Shown: piece after piece, positions 54,319 to 64,000 of the stretch | How the letters are laid out: each line of letters opens with the position of its first letter | Position numbering within the stretch: the stretch's first letter is position 1 | Assembly: GCF_022605725.1 (NCBI RefSeq) | Contig: NC_065555.1 | Coordinates: 27,638,774 to 27,702,773 of the forward strand | DNA from: Anthonomus grandis grandis | Lineage: Eukaryota > Arthropoda > Insecta > Coleoptera > Curculionidae | DNA: 64,000 bases | Reading direction: 5' to 3' | Notes under the pieces: generated by a model | Told to the model about the DNA's origin: nothing | What the model saw: the letters and a program-made list of their open reading frames with translations, nothing else | Databases searched by the model: none | Program-made: the position numbers and the translations under genes

Positions 54319-54520
54319 TGTTAAATAGACCGGACTATAATATTTAAGATTTGGCCTATTTTTAAACCGAAAACGTTTACGTTGCGTCTCGCCGCTTCCT
54401 GGTAATGTTTTTGTTCCGTATCTTTATTTTCTTGCATGTTAGTTCTTTTAAGTCGGTCCAACTGTAAACTTGCCGCTAATAAATATTTTCTTTTACTGAT
54501 CATCGGGTTTTTATTGAACA
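54319..54520 (+). repeat. Copia 3' LTR
   Basis: 202 bp, TGTTAAATAG...GAACA, followed by the GCGAG duplication. Confidence 0.93.
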
Positions 54521-54525
54521 GCGAG

Positions 54526-54781
54526 AATGTAATCAACAAGCTCCTTCTTCAGTTGACTACCTTAAACTGTTTTCCTTCCAAAGGTAGTTGCAGTTATGTG
54601 GTCAGGATCCCATCGACTTTAGAAAGCCTTTGTAAAGTAGATCTTGGTACACAAAATGTTTTTCCTGCCTGCCTACAAGTTAATACATTTTCTTTAACAG
54701 CAGTTATAGCTTACGTTATATCACTGGTATTCCACTGCTTTCTCATTTTTTTTAAACGTATTTTTCCTTTGTTCGGGGCAT
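54526..54781 (-). pseudogene. pogo/Jerky-like transposase 2, N-terminal part
   Basis: ATG at 54781: MPRTKEKYV, a stop, then WNTSDITLAITAVKENVLTC, AGKTFCVPRSTLQRLSKVDG, a Psq-type HTH, and a frame running into ELVDYILA at the GCGAG duplication. It continues in the part ending at 49840 (MEATFYGLIRRD), so Copia split the gene. Confidence 0.78.
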
Positions 54782-55570
54782 TTTTACCTACAAAATAACA
54801 ATCTTGCCATTTTTCACAAGTTTATACTATATATGGTTTAAATATGGGCATAGCTCATATTTCAGACAGTTAAGTGGCCCATATTCCAAACATAACAACA
54901 AAATTGTCCACATTTACACAAAGTATGTTAATGCAATTTTGGGCAAAACTATGTAGTACATCTTAAACAGTAACATTTTAAGACCACACCAATTTTTAAC
55001 TTTAATGACTAAGAATTTTTAACCGTCGGAATATCAACTTGTCTATTGCTTTCCTATGCCATCTATGTTTAGGCAGCTGAAGCTAGAGATTTGTTCGCGG
55101 ATATCGTTCAAATACTGTTAATCCCCGCTGCGTGAAGCATCGTATCGGTGCGCGTTGTTGCCAATAATAGAGTGGCATTTTCATCAATAAAATTATTAAT
55201 TTACGTATGTCTTCTTAATTATCGTAAAATATGTGGACTAATTGCCAGAAGTGTAATTGATGAAACAAAATATAATATATATTAGATAAAGTACTAGTAG
55301 GCCACCGACGCACATTCTATTTACCATATCGCTCTCTAATTCTTTCAACTAGACTTCTGTTGTTTTGCAACTAATGTTATTTTGAGTTACAGAATAAATG
55401 TAAAAATTGGCAGAAGTTTACTCCGTCATATAATTGTGGCAAAAATTGACTCCTCAAAATTAAAAAACCCCCATCACAATCCCGCATCGATCCCAGACTT
55501 GTTAAAACCCCTCCAAACCCCGACCTGGGAGCTGGCAAAGCGCCACCTCAGAGTGCGGAGCTGAGGCAAA
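54782..55570. other. Spacer, 5' flank of pogo-like element 2
   Basis: No gene supported. An inexact hairpin-like AATATGGGCATAGCTCATATTTCAG around 54843-54867 and GGCCCATATTCC near 54882 recall the terminal words of pogo-like element 1 and may mark this element's end. Confidence 0.4.
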
Positions 55571-56261
55571 GTGACGAATGTAAAAGGAAACTCGAGTAAG
55601 AAAATCAGGAAAGAGATCTGCGAAATGGAAGACAGGAAACTGAATGTAATACTGAGAGAACTTCACAAAATGATGGGGTTTGAACCGGAGGAACTGATTG
55701 GTTTAAAACCGGCCCAAGCCGTAGAAGGCTCACGGACCTCATCAGGTTCCTCGTCCTGAAAGATCAAGAGGCTGTGTTTGAGATAGAAAACCTTTTGAAC
55801 ATTAGGGTCTGTGTCGAGCGCTTAAGGACCCACACTATCGAACAGGAAGCAAATTGGGCAATGTCATCGCTGTTAAGAATATGGACACGTCATCAGCAAT
55901 CGAAACGCAAAGCCGCGTTGCCATTAATGCAAGGGCGATCACTTTTATTCTAACTGTGACAAAAACAGAGCAGCCCCGGCAGAGTGTTGCATTGCAATTG
56001 ATATTGGCGCTGCCCAAAAAACCCAAATATAAAAAATTTAAATACACAAAAAAGCTTCGCTGAGACCTTGAGAAAAACGACCGACACGGACTCTAACACC
56101 AGGAGAGCGGAGCCAAAGGATGGCACTTCATCATCATCACATATGAAACGTCCCGAGTTTCCTATCAAAAACACAAACCTCTTGAATCTGCTAAGTTTGC
56201 CTGATGGGATGTTGGAAAAAAAAATCGACAACCTTATGGCAAAATTAGAAAAGGTTAACTA
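55571..56261 (+). pseudogene. LINE ORF1 (gag-like) relic, C-terminal part
   Basis: The first frame reads KIRKEICEMEDRKLNVILRE, LHKMMGFEPEELIGLKPAQA. After several frame changes there is a degenerate cysteine region (NCDKNRAAPAECC) and a tail KSFAETLRKTTDTDSNTRR, LLNLLSLPDGMLEKKIDNLM. The position of a cysteine region before a FAETL-type segment and an amphipathic C-terminus fits Jockey-group ORF1 proteins. Codon use is GC-richer than the flanks. Weak similarity, many lesions. Confidence 0.45.
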
Positions 56262-56707
56262 AAACCCGGCGATCAACCTTCTTCTAAGAGTCGAGGTATA
56301 AGTCTTAACAGTGTGCATTCGTTTCCTTCTTAGTGTGTTCAGATCCCAATCCGTATTAACCACATAAATCTAACATAAAACCCAATCCGAACGCCAAATA
56401 ACCTAAAACAACGCCGAAAAACACCGTAAAAGACCGGTTACGTTTACACCTCCGTCCGACCTTTTCTCATCAGCCAAAAGTTCCGTATTCTGAGGGAGCG
56501 TGGTCTGCTCCGCAAGCTCGCGTCCAATAACATCACACCCAGGCCTTATAAATACATGCATCTTATCCCGATCATACAGAGTTCGTCCTCCGTTGAGTGC
56601 AGATCACCTGCACTTAACGTCGAAGTGTTCTCTGAACCAGTTTCGCTGTACCGAGTGTACCAGTACGACCTACCCCGCTATCTTTCTGCCCGACGATTGA
56701 GTCAACC
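56262..56707 (+). promoter_or_regulatory. GC-richer leader with TATA-like box before a small ORF
   Basis: CCTTATAAATACATG (TATA-like, about 56537) lies 170 bases before the ATG at 56708. The segment differs in composition from the AT-rich flanks and looks like the 5' UTR of a retroelement. Confidence 0.4.
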
Positions 56708-57064
56708 ATGGCTCACAAACTTGACGAAAACTCTTCCTTCCTATTGGAGGACGACGAGGAATTCTCGGAGTTCTGTAACACGGACGAGGAAGAGGAAACA
56801 CCCCAAGACGAGGCCAAATTAAAAGCGGACCTAGCCATCCTTCAATCCACCCCTTCAACCCAAGAAGAGCTAACCTACTACTACGTTGTCCTCATGCGTA
56901 GTGCCAAGAGGAGGCACGAGAAGGAAATAAATGAACTCCGCCGAGTCTTCCACCAAACGACCAGGGCCCTTAAGAACCGGATAAAGGCTCTTGAGTCCGC
57001 CCTGCCGCCTGCTAAGACTCAGGCCACGTACAGGCCAGTACCGCAGTTGAAAGTAAAAAGTTGA
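56708..57064 (+). CDS. Small acidic, coiled-coil protein (retroelement ORF1 start or hypothetical)
   Basis: ATG in a good context (ACCATGG). 118 residues: Ser/Asp/Glu-rich start (LLEDDEEFSEFCNTDEEEE), then SAKRRHEKEINELRRVF, a probable coiled coil, and a Pro/Lys tail. No recognised domain. A LINE ORF1 with zinc knuckles follows about 700 bases downstream (57770-58290), so it may be a detached N-terminus of that protein. No lesion inside. Confidence 0.45.
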   Translation: MAHKLDENSSFLLEDDEEFSEFCNTDEEEETPQDEAKLKADLAILQSTPSTQEELTYYYVVLMRSAKRRHEKEINELRRVFHQTTRALKNRIKALESALPPAKTQATYRPVPQLKVKS

Positions 57065-57769
57065 AAATGTATTGACAAAATGGGTTACTTCTTACAAAAA
57101 ATTATTGATCAAGAAGTTATATTACCATAGGTATTAAGTCTTATGAATTAATTCAATTATTCTTTATAATATTTACGTGAAACCTGCTTATATCTTAAAA
57201 TTCGTTCCACATATTTTTTGAATATTAGTTTTTAGTTAATTAAGTGCAACAGGCTTTTTATTTAAAAACTTGATCCTCTTGAACACAAAATGGAGAAAAT
57301 ATAATGTTTGTTGTTGGAATTATAACTTGTATTAAACTTTGTTGTAATTTTGTAAAAATAGCTTTTTATATATTAATTTTTGTCTCAAAAACTTATTTAA
57401 GTAAGTAATAAAGTAATTATTTGTTTATAAAATTTAACTTTTTAAGAAATTTCAATGTCTCCACCCTTAAGTAGATCACTCATCACTTGACGACCTAAAT
57501 GACACCAATGTGTTGTATGTTAAAAAAAAATAAAAACATAGTTGGGGGCATCATCCCATATCTTAAAATATCCAACACGGCCGCGTAACCGGAGATTCCA
57601 GCGTCGTTAAAAAACCTGACTCAAAGAAGCCAAAAACCAAGTCCACGCAGCAAAAATAAATCGTTCCTAGATTTGACGCTTCGCGGCAGCACCATACGGC
57701 ACACGAAACTGAACGGCAATCCGATAGTCGACCGGGTACACTTTTTAACACAGGATTGCGTATCTTCCC
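57065..57769. other. AT-rich spacer between the small ORF and the LINE ORF1 relic
   Basis: Up to about 57540 AT-rich without features. 57545-57770 becomes GC-rich and may be an earlier part of the ORF1 relic (KPDSKKPKTKSTQQK is readable), with stops. Confidence 0.5.
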
Positions 57770-58290
57770 AAATATTCAATCAACGCTGGAGGACTTAAAG
57801 AAGCTGGGATTCCACCCACACTCCGCAGCCCGGTACTACAATTGGCACAAACAGCCCACGCCGCTAGCCCTCGTCCAGCTCCCGAGAGAGGAGAAATCTT
57901 CTCAACCACAGAGCTGAGGGGCATCAAAATCAGCGTGGAAGCCCAGAGAAACAAATCCAGAAGGATTCAGTGCCACAGGTGCCAACTCCACGGGCACTCC
58001 CAGGCCAGGTGTACAACAGCCTTCAAATGCGTGAAATGTGGTCAACTTCACGCAACCGCTGACTGCACAAAACCAAGAGACCAGCTAGCCACATGGGTCC
58101 GCACAGAGCGAACTACCTGTGATGCCCCAGAAACCCCAAACAAATCCTGAAGGCCAAAGCGGCCAGACGGGATCGCCTATTCACCTGGGGCACCCAGGAC
58201 AACAGCCGTCTTACCGCTCCCCCTACACTCCAGCATCCAGCAGCAGCTGCCGCCCCTCCTCTGCCCGGTACAGACCCAAATGCCATGCTC
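57770..58290 (+). pseudogene. Jockey-group LINE ORF1 (PRE_C2HC and zinc knuckles), cut by a hAT insertion
   Basis: ALDLKKLGFHPHS-like reading LEDLKKLGFHPHSAARYYNW, LALVQLPREE, then after a frameshift near 57890 EIFSTTELRGIKISVEAQRN, followed by CHRCQLHGHSQARC and CVKCGQLHATADC, two zinc knuckles. This is the gag-like ORF1 of Jockey-type LINEs, with the region before the knuckles matching the PRE_C2HC domain. A frame change near 58130 leads into a Pro/Ser-rich tail, and the sequence ends at the hAT terminus at 58291. No ORF2 follows. Confidence 0.75.
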
Positions 58291-58865
58291 CAGTGGCGGC
58301 TGGTCTATGTGTGCTGCAGTGCTGCAGAGCTCCAAAGAAAATTAAATAATCTATTAAAAATATGATCTATAAACCAAAACCCAAAAAAAAAGAAAAAATC
58401 TCCGTCCCGCATATTTTTTACACCTATTTTATCAATTAAACAAAACGCATACCTTCTCGCATCATCACAGCCGAAGCGCCAGCACCTCCAGTGCATCAGC
58501 AGCCGAGTAAAGTAAGGTACCGTCGTCCCGGTCGACGATTCGAAATAATCATCTGGTCCACACGATCGTGCTCTACGCGCTCCTTCGCACACCCGCGCTG
58601 TTCCCCGCCACCCCCGTGTCTATCTGAATGGTACGCTGAAATAACCCGATAATTTGCTGCATTTATTCCAGCTCTAGGCGGAAGATGCAATTTGAGACTT
58701 GAGATCGGGATTTTTTTTCGCGGCTTGGCAGTTTTTGGGTAGTTTCGGCGCGGCGCGGCGAGTTGAACTTAAAAACAATACGGTGTGTGTGATTTTGTAT
58801 TTTATTCGTGTACGGATTTTGTTTTGTTGAATTGACAATAATAATATAATAATTATTTATTAACT

Positions 58866-59041
58866 ATGGAAGTGGTGTTTAATTTAATTAATGTGAAGAG
58901 ATTTTCTCAACATTCTTATGAAGAAAAACTTGAGTTAAAAGCAAAAGGTAGACCATTGCCAGACATTATTATTGAAAAAGCTGGTGTAAGTAGAGGAAAA
59001 AGTTATACGCGTAAATTTAATAAAGACATTTATTTAAAAAA
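58866..59041 (+). pseudogene. hAT 2 transposase, N-terminal part
   Basis: ATG at 58866: NVKRFSQHSYEEKLELKAKG, PLPDIIIEKAGVSRGKSYTR, KFNKDIYLK. This is the segment before the TTF-type zinc finger in DUF4371/ZMYM1-like hAT proteins. It is cut at the A-rich run 59036-59041 by LINE-3; the frame continues at 63692 with NEWICGC. Confidence 0.8.
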
Positions 59042-59269
59042 GAGAGTGAGAGAAAACTGAGACTTCTAATATGTCGTATCGACCGGCAGCATTGTCGTTT
59101 CGCTCCGTAATTGCTCACAGTTTTAGTGTGTTAAGATTAATAGCAGAAATAAGAAATTTTCACTAGTAGTGCTTTGTAAGACTGCCAATCCAACGCCATA
59201 TGTTGTTACTTGATTAGTGAACAGTAAATGTGTTAAAAGAGTGATTTAAGTGCAAACAATAGACCAAAT

Positions 59270-60385
59270 ATGTCTATATGTGTTTTTTGTGAGGAATCTA
59301 TACCATCACGAAAAAAACTGCCATGTAGTGAATGTAAAAACGCTTCGCATATCAACTGCGTTCACAAGTCCGTCGATGTTGCCAATTTGATTTCTGAAGT
59401 AAGAGGTTTATCCTGGAAGTGTGTTGAATGTGTTTCAAAATGTATTTCCATTGACCAATCACGTTTAAAACTTCTCGTAAATGAGCATGTACAATCATCA
59501 CTGGCTTCTATTACTGCTGCTTTTGAATCCCTAAAATCTGATTTAGTTACTGTAATCTCTGAGAAGATCTTAAGTGTCAAGTCGGCGACTACTGCACCGG
59601 TGAGCTATTCAAGTATAGCAAAAAATAACACTCAACCTGCTGTCTTGGTAGTGCCAAAGAACCAAGCCCAGACCACTGAAAAGACCACGGAAGATATAAC
59701 CCATTGAATTAACCCATCGGAATTGAATTTACAGTTAACCAAAGTAAAAGCGGTTAAAAATGGTTCCATTGTCGTAGGCTGTAAAAGTCAGGAAGAAAAC
59801 AAAAAGTTTAGAGAGATGGCTCAAGAAAAGTTAGCTGATTCCTATGAAATTAAGGAGCTTCACGGAATTAGTCCTAGGGTTCGTATAGTAGGTTTTAGGG
59901 AAAATTATAATAATGACGAATTTCTTAATTTAATTAAACAAATAAATAAAGATGTATTTTTTTCTGAATCCATATGTAATGTTTTTAAAATATGTACGAC
60001 AAAAAAAAGTGACAAGGTATTTCAGGCTGTTGTTCAATTAGATAGAGCGACATATGATAGGATCATAAAGGTGGGCACTGTTTTTGTGGGATATGATGCG
60101 TGCTCTGTATTTGATGGTGTTGAAGTAAATCGCTGCTTTAACTGTAATGAATTTAACCATTCTTCAAAAAATTGCATTAAAACTCAAATTTGTCCCAGAT
60201 GTAGTGAAAATCACTCAGTAAAAGAATGCAAATCTTCCACATTAAAATGTTCTAATTGTATTAATCATAATTCTCATAATCGTGGCAACACTGTCAAATC
60301 GGATCATGCTGCTTGGGATATATCGGTATGTTCGGTTTTCAAGAATGCGTGTGCAAAACTACGGGCAAATATTCTCGGCCAATAG
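59270..60385 (+). pseudogene. LINE-3 ORF1 (PHD-like finger and zinc knuckles), one stop
   Basis: ATG 59270 gives MSICVFCEESIPSRKKLPCS, CSECKNASHINC, WKCVEC: a PHD/RING-like zinc finger (residues 4-55). A coiled coil follows. TGA at 59705-59707 interrupts, and the same frame continues (NLQLTKVKAVKNGSIVVGC, an RRM-like segment RVRIVGFRENYNNDEF) to the zinc knuckles CFNCNEFNHSSKNC, CPRCSENHSVKEC and CSNCINHNSHNRG, ending at 60385. PHD-type ORF1s occur in CR1-group LINEs. About 371 codons. One nonsense change only. Confidence 0.85.
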
Positions 60386-60445
60386 CAATTAATCGATAAT
60401 TTCATAGGTCAAGGTGCTGCTTCTGTACCTGCCCATCTAACGATT

Positions 60446-63375
60446 TTGAACTATGCTCCTGCATTGACCCCGCCCGTATTGATGGCGCCTACTGCGAGCA
60501 ACCAAAATTATTATACTGCACCGAGTACCGGACTTAGTAAGCGCTTTTTGATCTATTATCAGAACGTACGTGGCTTGAGAACAAAGACTGCAGATTTATT
60601 AAATAGCACCTCTGCGTGTTGGTATGATCTAATGGCGCTTACTGAGACATGGCTCGATTCGTCAATATCTGATGGTGAGGTGGTTGCGGCTGTGTACAAT
60701 GTCTTTCGAGCCGATAAAGATTTTCTAAATACGGGAAAATCACGAGGTGGGGGCTGTCTGATAGCCGTTAATAAAAAGTTTAATGCTTTTAAAATAGATG
60801 TAAATCAAAGTGTTGATCTTGAGCCCGGTATAGATATTGTTGATGTTAAGATTGTATTAGATTTCTCGTCAATTTTAGTTTTTGCTGTATATCTTCCTCC
60901 TCCAGTATCTCCTGAAACTTTGGAAAATCTGTTTGAGTGTCTAACATCCCTTGACTGCATGTTTGGTAATAATATTTGCATATTGGGTGATTTTAATCTA
61001 CCTAATTACGTTAACTGTAACAATTCTCAAGATAAGCATATTTTAATACTGCAAAACTTATAACTTTTCTTAATTGCAATCAAAGCAACTCTATACAAAA
61101 TTCAAATAACAGAATTCTTGATTTGGTCATAAACAATAATGAAAATTGCATAGTGGAAAAATCTTTGGATCTGTTGTTAACCGAAGATACTCACCATCCT
61201 GCTCTTGATATTTCGTTAAAATATTGCCACTCTATGAATTTTAAGCGTAAGACACTTTTTAACCTACAAAATGCATTTAACTTTAAAAAAGCTAATTTTC
61301 CTAATTTATATGATGCCTTTTCAATGACTGATTGGTCATTTATGGAAGCTACGGTTTCTGTGGAGCATCAGTTTAAGGTCTTTTATGATTTAATATTAAA
61401 GGAATTGGACAGTTTTGTACCAAAATATCCTAATATACCTAGGAGAAATTTTCCACCTTGGTTCACAAATAGTATTATAAGGGATATAAAGCTTAAGAGT
61501 TTATCATTACAGCAAAAGAGAGACAGAAGAGCTTTCATTACAACAAATTTAAAAAATATGGAAGAACCGATGATATAAACAGGTTTAAATTGTTACGCAA
61601 TAAATCTAAAAGAGATATATCTAAATCTTACTATCAATACGTTTCAAATGTGGAAAGCAGTATCATAAATAATCCTAACAAATTTTGGAGTTTTATAAAG
61701 AATAAAAAAAATACAAGAGATATTCCTAAAGATATGTTTTACAAGGACACTCCTATAAAGGGCACCCTTGAAATAGTTAATTCCTTCGCTGACTACTTTA
61801 AACGATCTTTTTTAAATAATAATTTACACCCTAATTCTCATCATACCCCAAATAACTCTCTTAATATAAATATTTCTTGTTTTTCAGAACGCGAAGTACT
61901 CAATGCTTTAAACAAATTAAAACCTAAATTTACAACAGGACCGGATCTTATTCCTGCATTTATTATTAAGGACTGTAGGCATATACTTGTAAAGCCTTTA
62001 CTTGTTTTGTTTAACAACTGTCTTTTATCGGGGTCTATTCCCGCATTATGGAAAGTTTCCAAGGTTTGTCCTGTATTTAAAAAAGGTAATAAGTCCGATA
62101 TATGTAATTATAGACCTATATCTATAATTTGCAATTTTTGTAAAGTTTTTGAATTTTTAATTCACGATAGAGTTTTTCCGTTAACCAAAAATATTATTAT
62201 TCCCCAACAGCACGGATTTTTTAAAGGAAGGTCTACGAGCACAAACCTTTTGCTTATAACTCAGAATATTGCTGAGGCAGTTGATAATGGGGAACAGATG
62301 GATGTTATATACCTGGATTTTAGCAAGGCTTTCGATCAATTGAATCATAGTTTAATTGTTGATAAGCTTAGTAATTTTGGATTTTCAGCTGTCTCTCTTC
62401 AATTGTTTCGCTCATATCTACGTGGAGTTATACGGCGAAAGGTCAAGCTCCTAGGATGCAGTTTCTGGTGTCCCGCAGGGATCTGTGCTTGGACCGCTAC
62501 TGTTTAACTATTTTATTAACGATATTGGTGATAAATTGGATTGCGATTTTTTACTTTATGCAGACGATATCAAGTTATATAATAAAATAAGAAATCTCGC
62601 AGATTGTCATAGATTGCAGTATAATCTTGACTTGGTAAATGCTTGGTGTGTAGAAAATGGTCTAAAGTTGAATGTTTCTAAATGTAATGTTATGACATAT
62701 ACCAACAAATTAAAACCGTTATTATTTAACTACGCTTTAAATACGACTACATTAATACGCACAAATTCTTTTAAAGACTTGGGAGTGTACTTTGATACCA
62801 AACTGTCTTTCTCATACCATATTGACACAGTAGTCTCAGAAGCGTCAAAATCATATGGATTTATTTATAGAAGCACTAAGGATTTCAGAAATCCAGATGC
62901 CATAAAAACATTATATTTTGCATATGTACGATCGCGATTGGAATATGCTTCGGTGATATGGTCGCCGGCTTATAATGTACACATTAACAATCTAGAGCAA
63001 GTGCAAAGGCGCTTTTTAAAATACTTATGTTTTAAGTGTGATAATGTATACCCACCTCAGGGTTTTCCACATGATGATCTGCTCCAACGTTTTAATATTT
63101 GTTCCCTAGAAACTCGACGAACCTTTTCTGCTCTTATGACATTGCATAAATTACTTAATTATCTAATCGATAGTCCGCCATTAGTGTCAAAATTATATTT
63201 TTTTGTGCCTCGTCTCAATAATAGACATCATACCACGTTTCATCTCCCTACTCCTAGAACAAATCTACTTAAATTTTCACCAATTTATACCATGTGTAGT
63301 ATTTACAATAATGATGCTCATTTTGACATTTTCAATATTACAAAGGAAGCCTTATGTCGCTCACTTGAACACTAA
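60446..63375 (+). pseudogene. LINE-3 ORF2: endonuclease and reverse transcriptase, three frameshifts
   Basis: The first frame (60446-61063): YYQNVRGLRTKT, LTETWLDSSISDG, RGGGCLIAV, VFAVYLPPP, ILGDFNLPNY, an APE-type endonuclease; after a frameshift near 61050 LDLLLTEDTHHPALDISL ends the domain. A frameshift near 61550 leads to the RT: PKFTTGPDLIPAFIIKDC, VCPVFKKGNKSD, NYRPISIICNFCKVFE, YLDFSKAFDQLNH; another near 62455 gives QGSVLGPLLFNYFINDI and LLYADDIKLYN (YADD about 62557-62568), DLGVYFDTKLSFSYHID, RLEYASVIWSPAY, ending at 63375. No RNase H. The catalytic residues are present. Confidence 0.9.
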
Positions 63376-63670
63376 GCCACAAGTAACCTGAGTTTGTATT
63401 AAGCTATTTTTTGTAAATAATATAGCCATTTCCGTTAATAAAAATTGAGGTTTATAGTCAGCACATTAGGTTTTGATCGTTTTTGTTACTTATTTTCTAT
63501 ACCTCTTATTACTTTTTATGTAATTTTTTAGTTAGTTTTAGTTAGCTTAGAAGATTTTTGTAACAAGTTATATATACATTTTTCTTAGTTAGCATAAGTT
63601 ATATTTATGTATTTGAAGGTCTTTCCTGCCTTGTAGATGGGTATTTATTTACCTGTAAGGCTTGTATTGT

Positions 63671-63691
63671 AAAATAAATAAATAAATAAAA
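63671..63691 (+). repeat. (AAAT)n tail of LINE-3
   Basis: TAAAATAAATAAATAAATAA, the 3' end of LINE-3 before the hAT gene resumes. Confidence 0.85.
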
Positions 63692-64000
63692 AATGAATGG
63701 ATTTGTGGCTGTAACAAAAAGAATTATTTATACTGTTTTCCCTGCCTACTTTTTGGTAGCGATAAAGCTTGGACGGAAATAGGGATCACCGATCTAGAAC
63801 ATTTGAGTTTGAAAATAAAAAAGCATGAAAACTCTAAAAGCCATCTTCATAATTGTATGGAATTGGCGCTATTAGGATCAACTAATATAATGACACAATT
63901 AGATTCTGCGTATTGGTTGAATATACAAAAACATAATGAAAATGTCTCAAAAAATAGATACATTTTATCAAAAATTATAAATTGTATTAAATTTTGTGGA
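63692..64000 (+). pseudogene. hAT 2 transposase, zinc-finger part, continues beyond the window
   Basis: In frame with 58866-59041 once LINE-3 is removed: NEWICGCNKKNYLYCFPCLL, FGSDKAWTE, LKIKKHENSKSHLHNCMELA (TTF-type zinc finger with C-x-C, C-x2-C and H-x3-H-type ligands), then LNIQKHNENVSKNRYILSKI at the window edge. No lesion here other than the LINE insertion. Confidence 0.83.

Larger units (their letters stand above)
49846..54520 (+). mobile_element. Copia-type LTR retrotransposon, nearly intact
   Basis: 4,675 bp between a perfect 5-bp duplication GCGAG (49841-49845 and 54521-54525). LTRs are 202 bp and start TGTTAAATAG; only about four differences by eye (two of them in the last five bases), so insertion was recent. 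PBS, polypurine tract and a single gag-pol frame are present. It is inserted in the pogo/Jerky-like transposase 2 gene in opposite orientation. Confidence 0.95.
59042..63691 (+). mobile_element. LINE-3: nearly full-length non-LTR retrotransposon (CR1/Jockey group)
   Basis: About 4.65 kb with 5' UTR, ORF1, ORF2 and an (AAAT)n tail at 63671-63691. It is inserted in the hAT 2 gene at an A-run; the duplication is about AAAAA, so its exact length is ambiguous. Confidence 0.88.
58291..64000 (+). mobile_element. hAT element 2 (DUF4371/ZMYM1-like), running off the window, split by LINE-3
   Basis: The left end CAGTGGCGGCTGGTC at 58291 is a typical hAT terminus; the preceding 8 bases CCATGCTC are the candidate duplication. 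The transposase gene starts at 58866, is split by LINE-3 (59042-63691) and resumes to the window end. The right end is not in view. 58291-58865 holds a GC-rich 5' region without other genes. Confidence 0.75.

Noticed and set aside
1..64000. tRNA, rRNA, CRISPR array, bacterial or viral gene cluster
   Set aside because: No spaced direct repeats, no cloverleaf with A/B boxes and no operon-like gene order were seen by eye; the window is insect nuclear DNA.

Overview
This is an AT-rich insect nuclear genome window; a beetle or related insect is my guess, but species is not determinable from the sequence. The evidence is spliced exons with GT-AG introns, a metazoan-type P4-ATPase, and a repeat landscape of Tc1/mariner, piggyBac, hAT, pogo/Jerky, Copia and CR1/Jockey-type LINEs. 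I see no rRNA, tRNA, CRISPR array or bacterial operon.

One host gene is present. The last five coding exons of a class-4 P-type ATPase (phospholipid flippase, ATP8B type) lie on the plus strand at 2065-2288, 2350-2575, 2636-2739, 19175-19450 and 27302-27604. They join in phase and end at a TGA at 27602-27604. The gene's 5' part, including the phosphorylation site, lies before position 1. Introns of 16,435 and 7,851 bp separate the last three exons and are filled with transposons.

The rest is a dense stratigraphy of mobile elements, many inserted into one another with readable target-site duplications (TSDs). (1) 3311-8970: a long-armed foldback element split by a minus-strand LINE, itself split by a plus-strand LINE with a perfect 13-bp TSD. 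(2) 9449-14893: a Tc1 element holding a second Tc1 element, whose left end is interrupted by a P-like element carrying two divergent THAP-domain fragments. (3) 15079-23793: a series of DD41D mariners plus Tc1 and IS630-type relics. (4) 25340-26995: a hAT relic next to a LINE endonuclease relic. (5) 28552-30533: a pogo/Jerky-like element. (6) 31766-35960: a DD41D mariner gene split by a 3.35-kb element (here TE3) with a 4-bp ATAT TSD and a transposase family I cannot name. (7) 39850-46337: an IS630-type gene split by a 5.5-kb element (TE5) with a 4-bp TATA TSD and another unnamed transposase family; TE5 contains a piggyBac copy. (8) 48480-54781: a second pogo/Jerky-like gene split by an almost intact Copia retrotransposon. 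(9) 55571-58290: LINE ORF1 relics. (10) 58291 to the window end: a hAT element interrupted by a nearly full-length CR1/Jockey-group LINE.

Almost all transposase genes carry stops or frameshifts. The Copia polyprotein has a single in-frame stop and LTRs that differ at only about four positions, so it is the youngest clear insertion. The most novel material is TE3 and TE5 (complete borders, TIRs, 4-bp TSDs, orphan transposases), the THAP-bearing P-like element, and a RAG1-like transposase fragment at the left edge.
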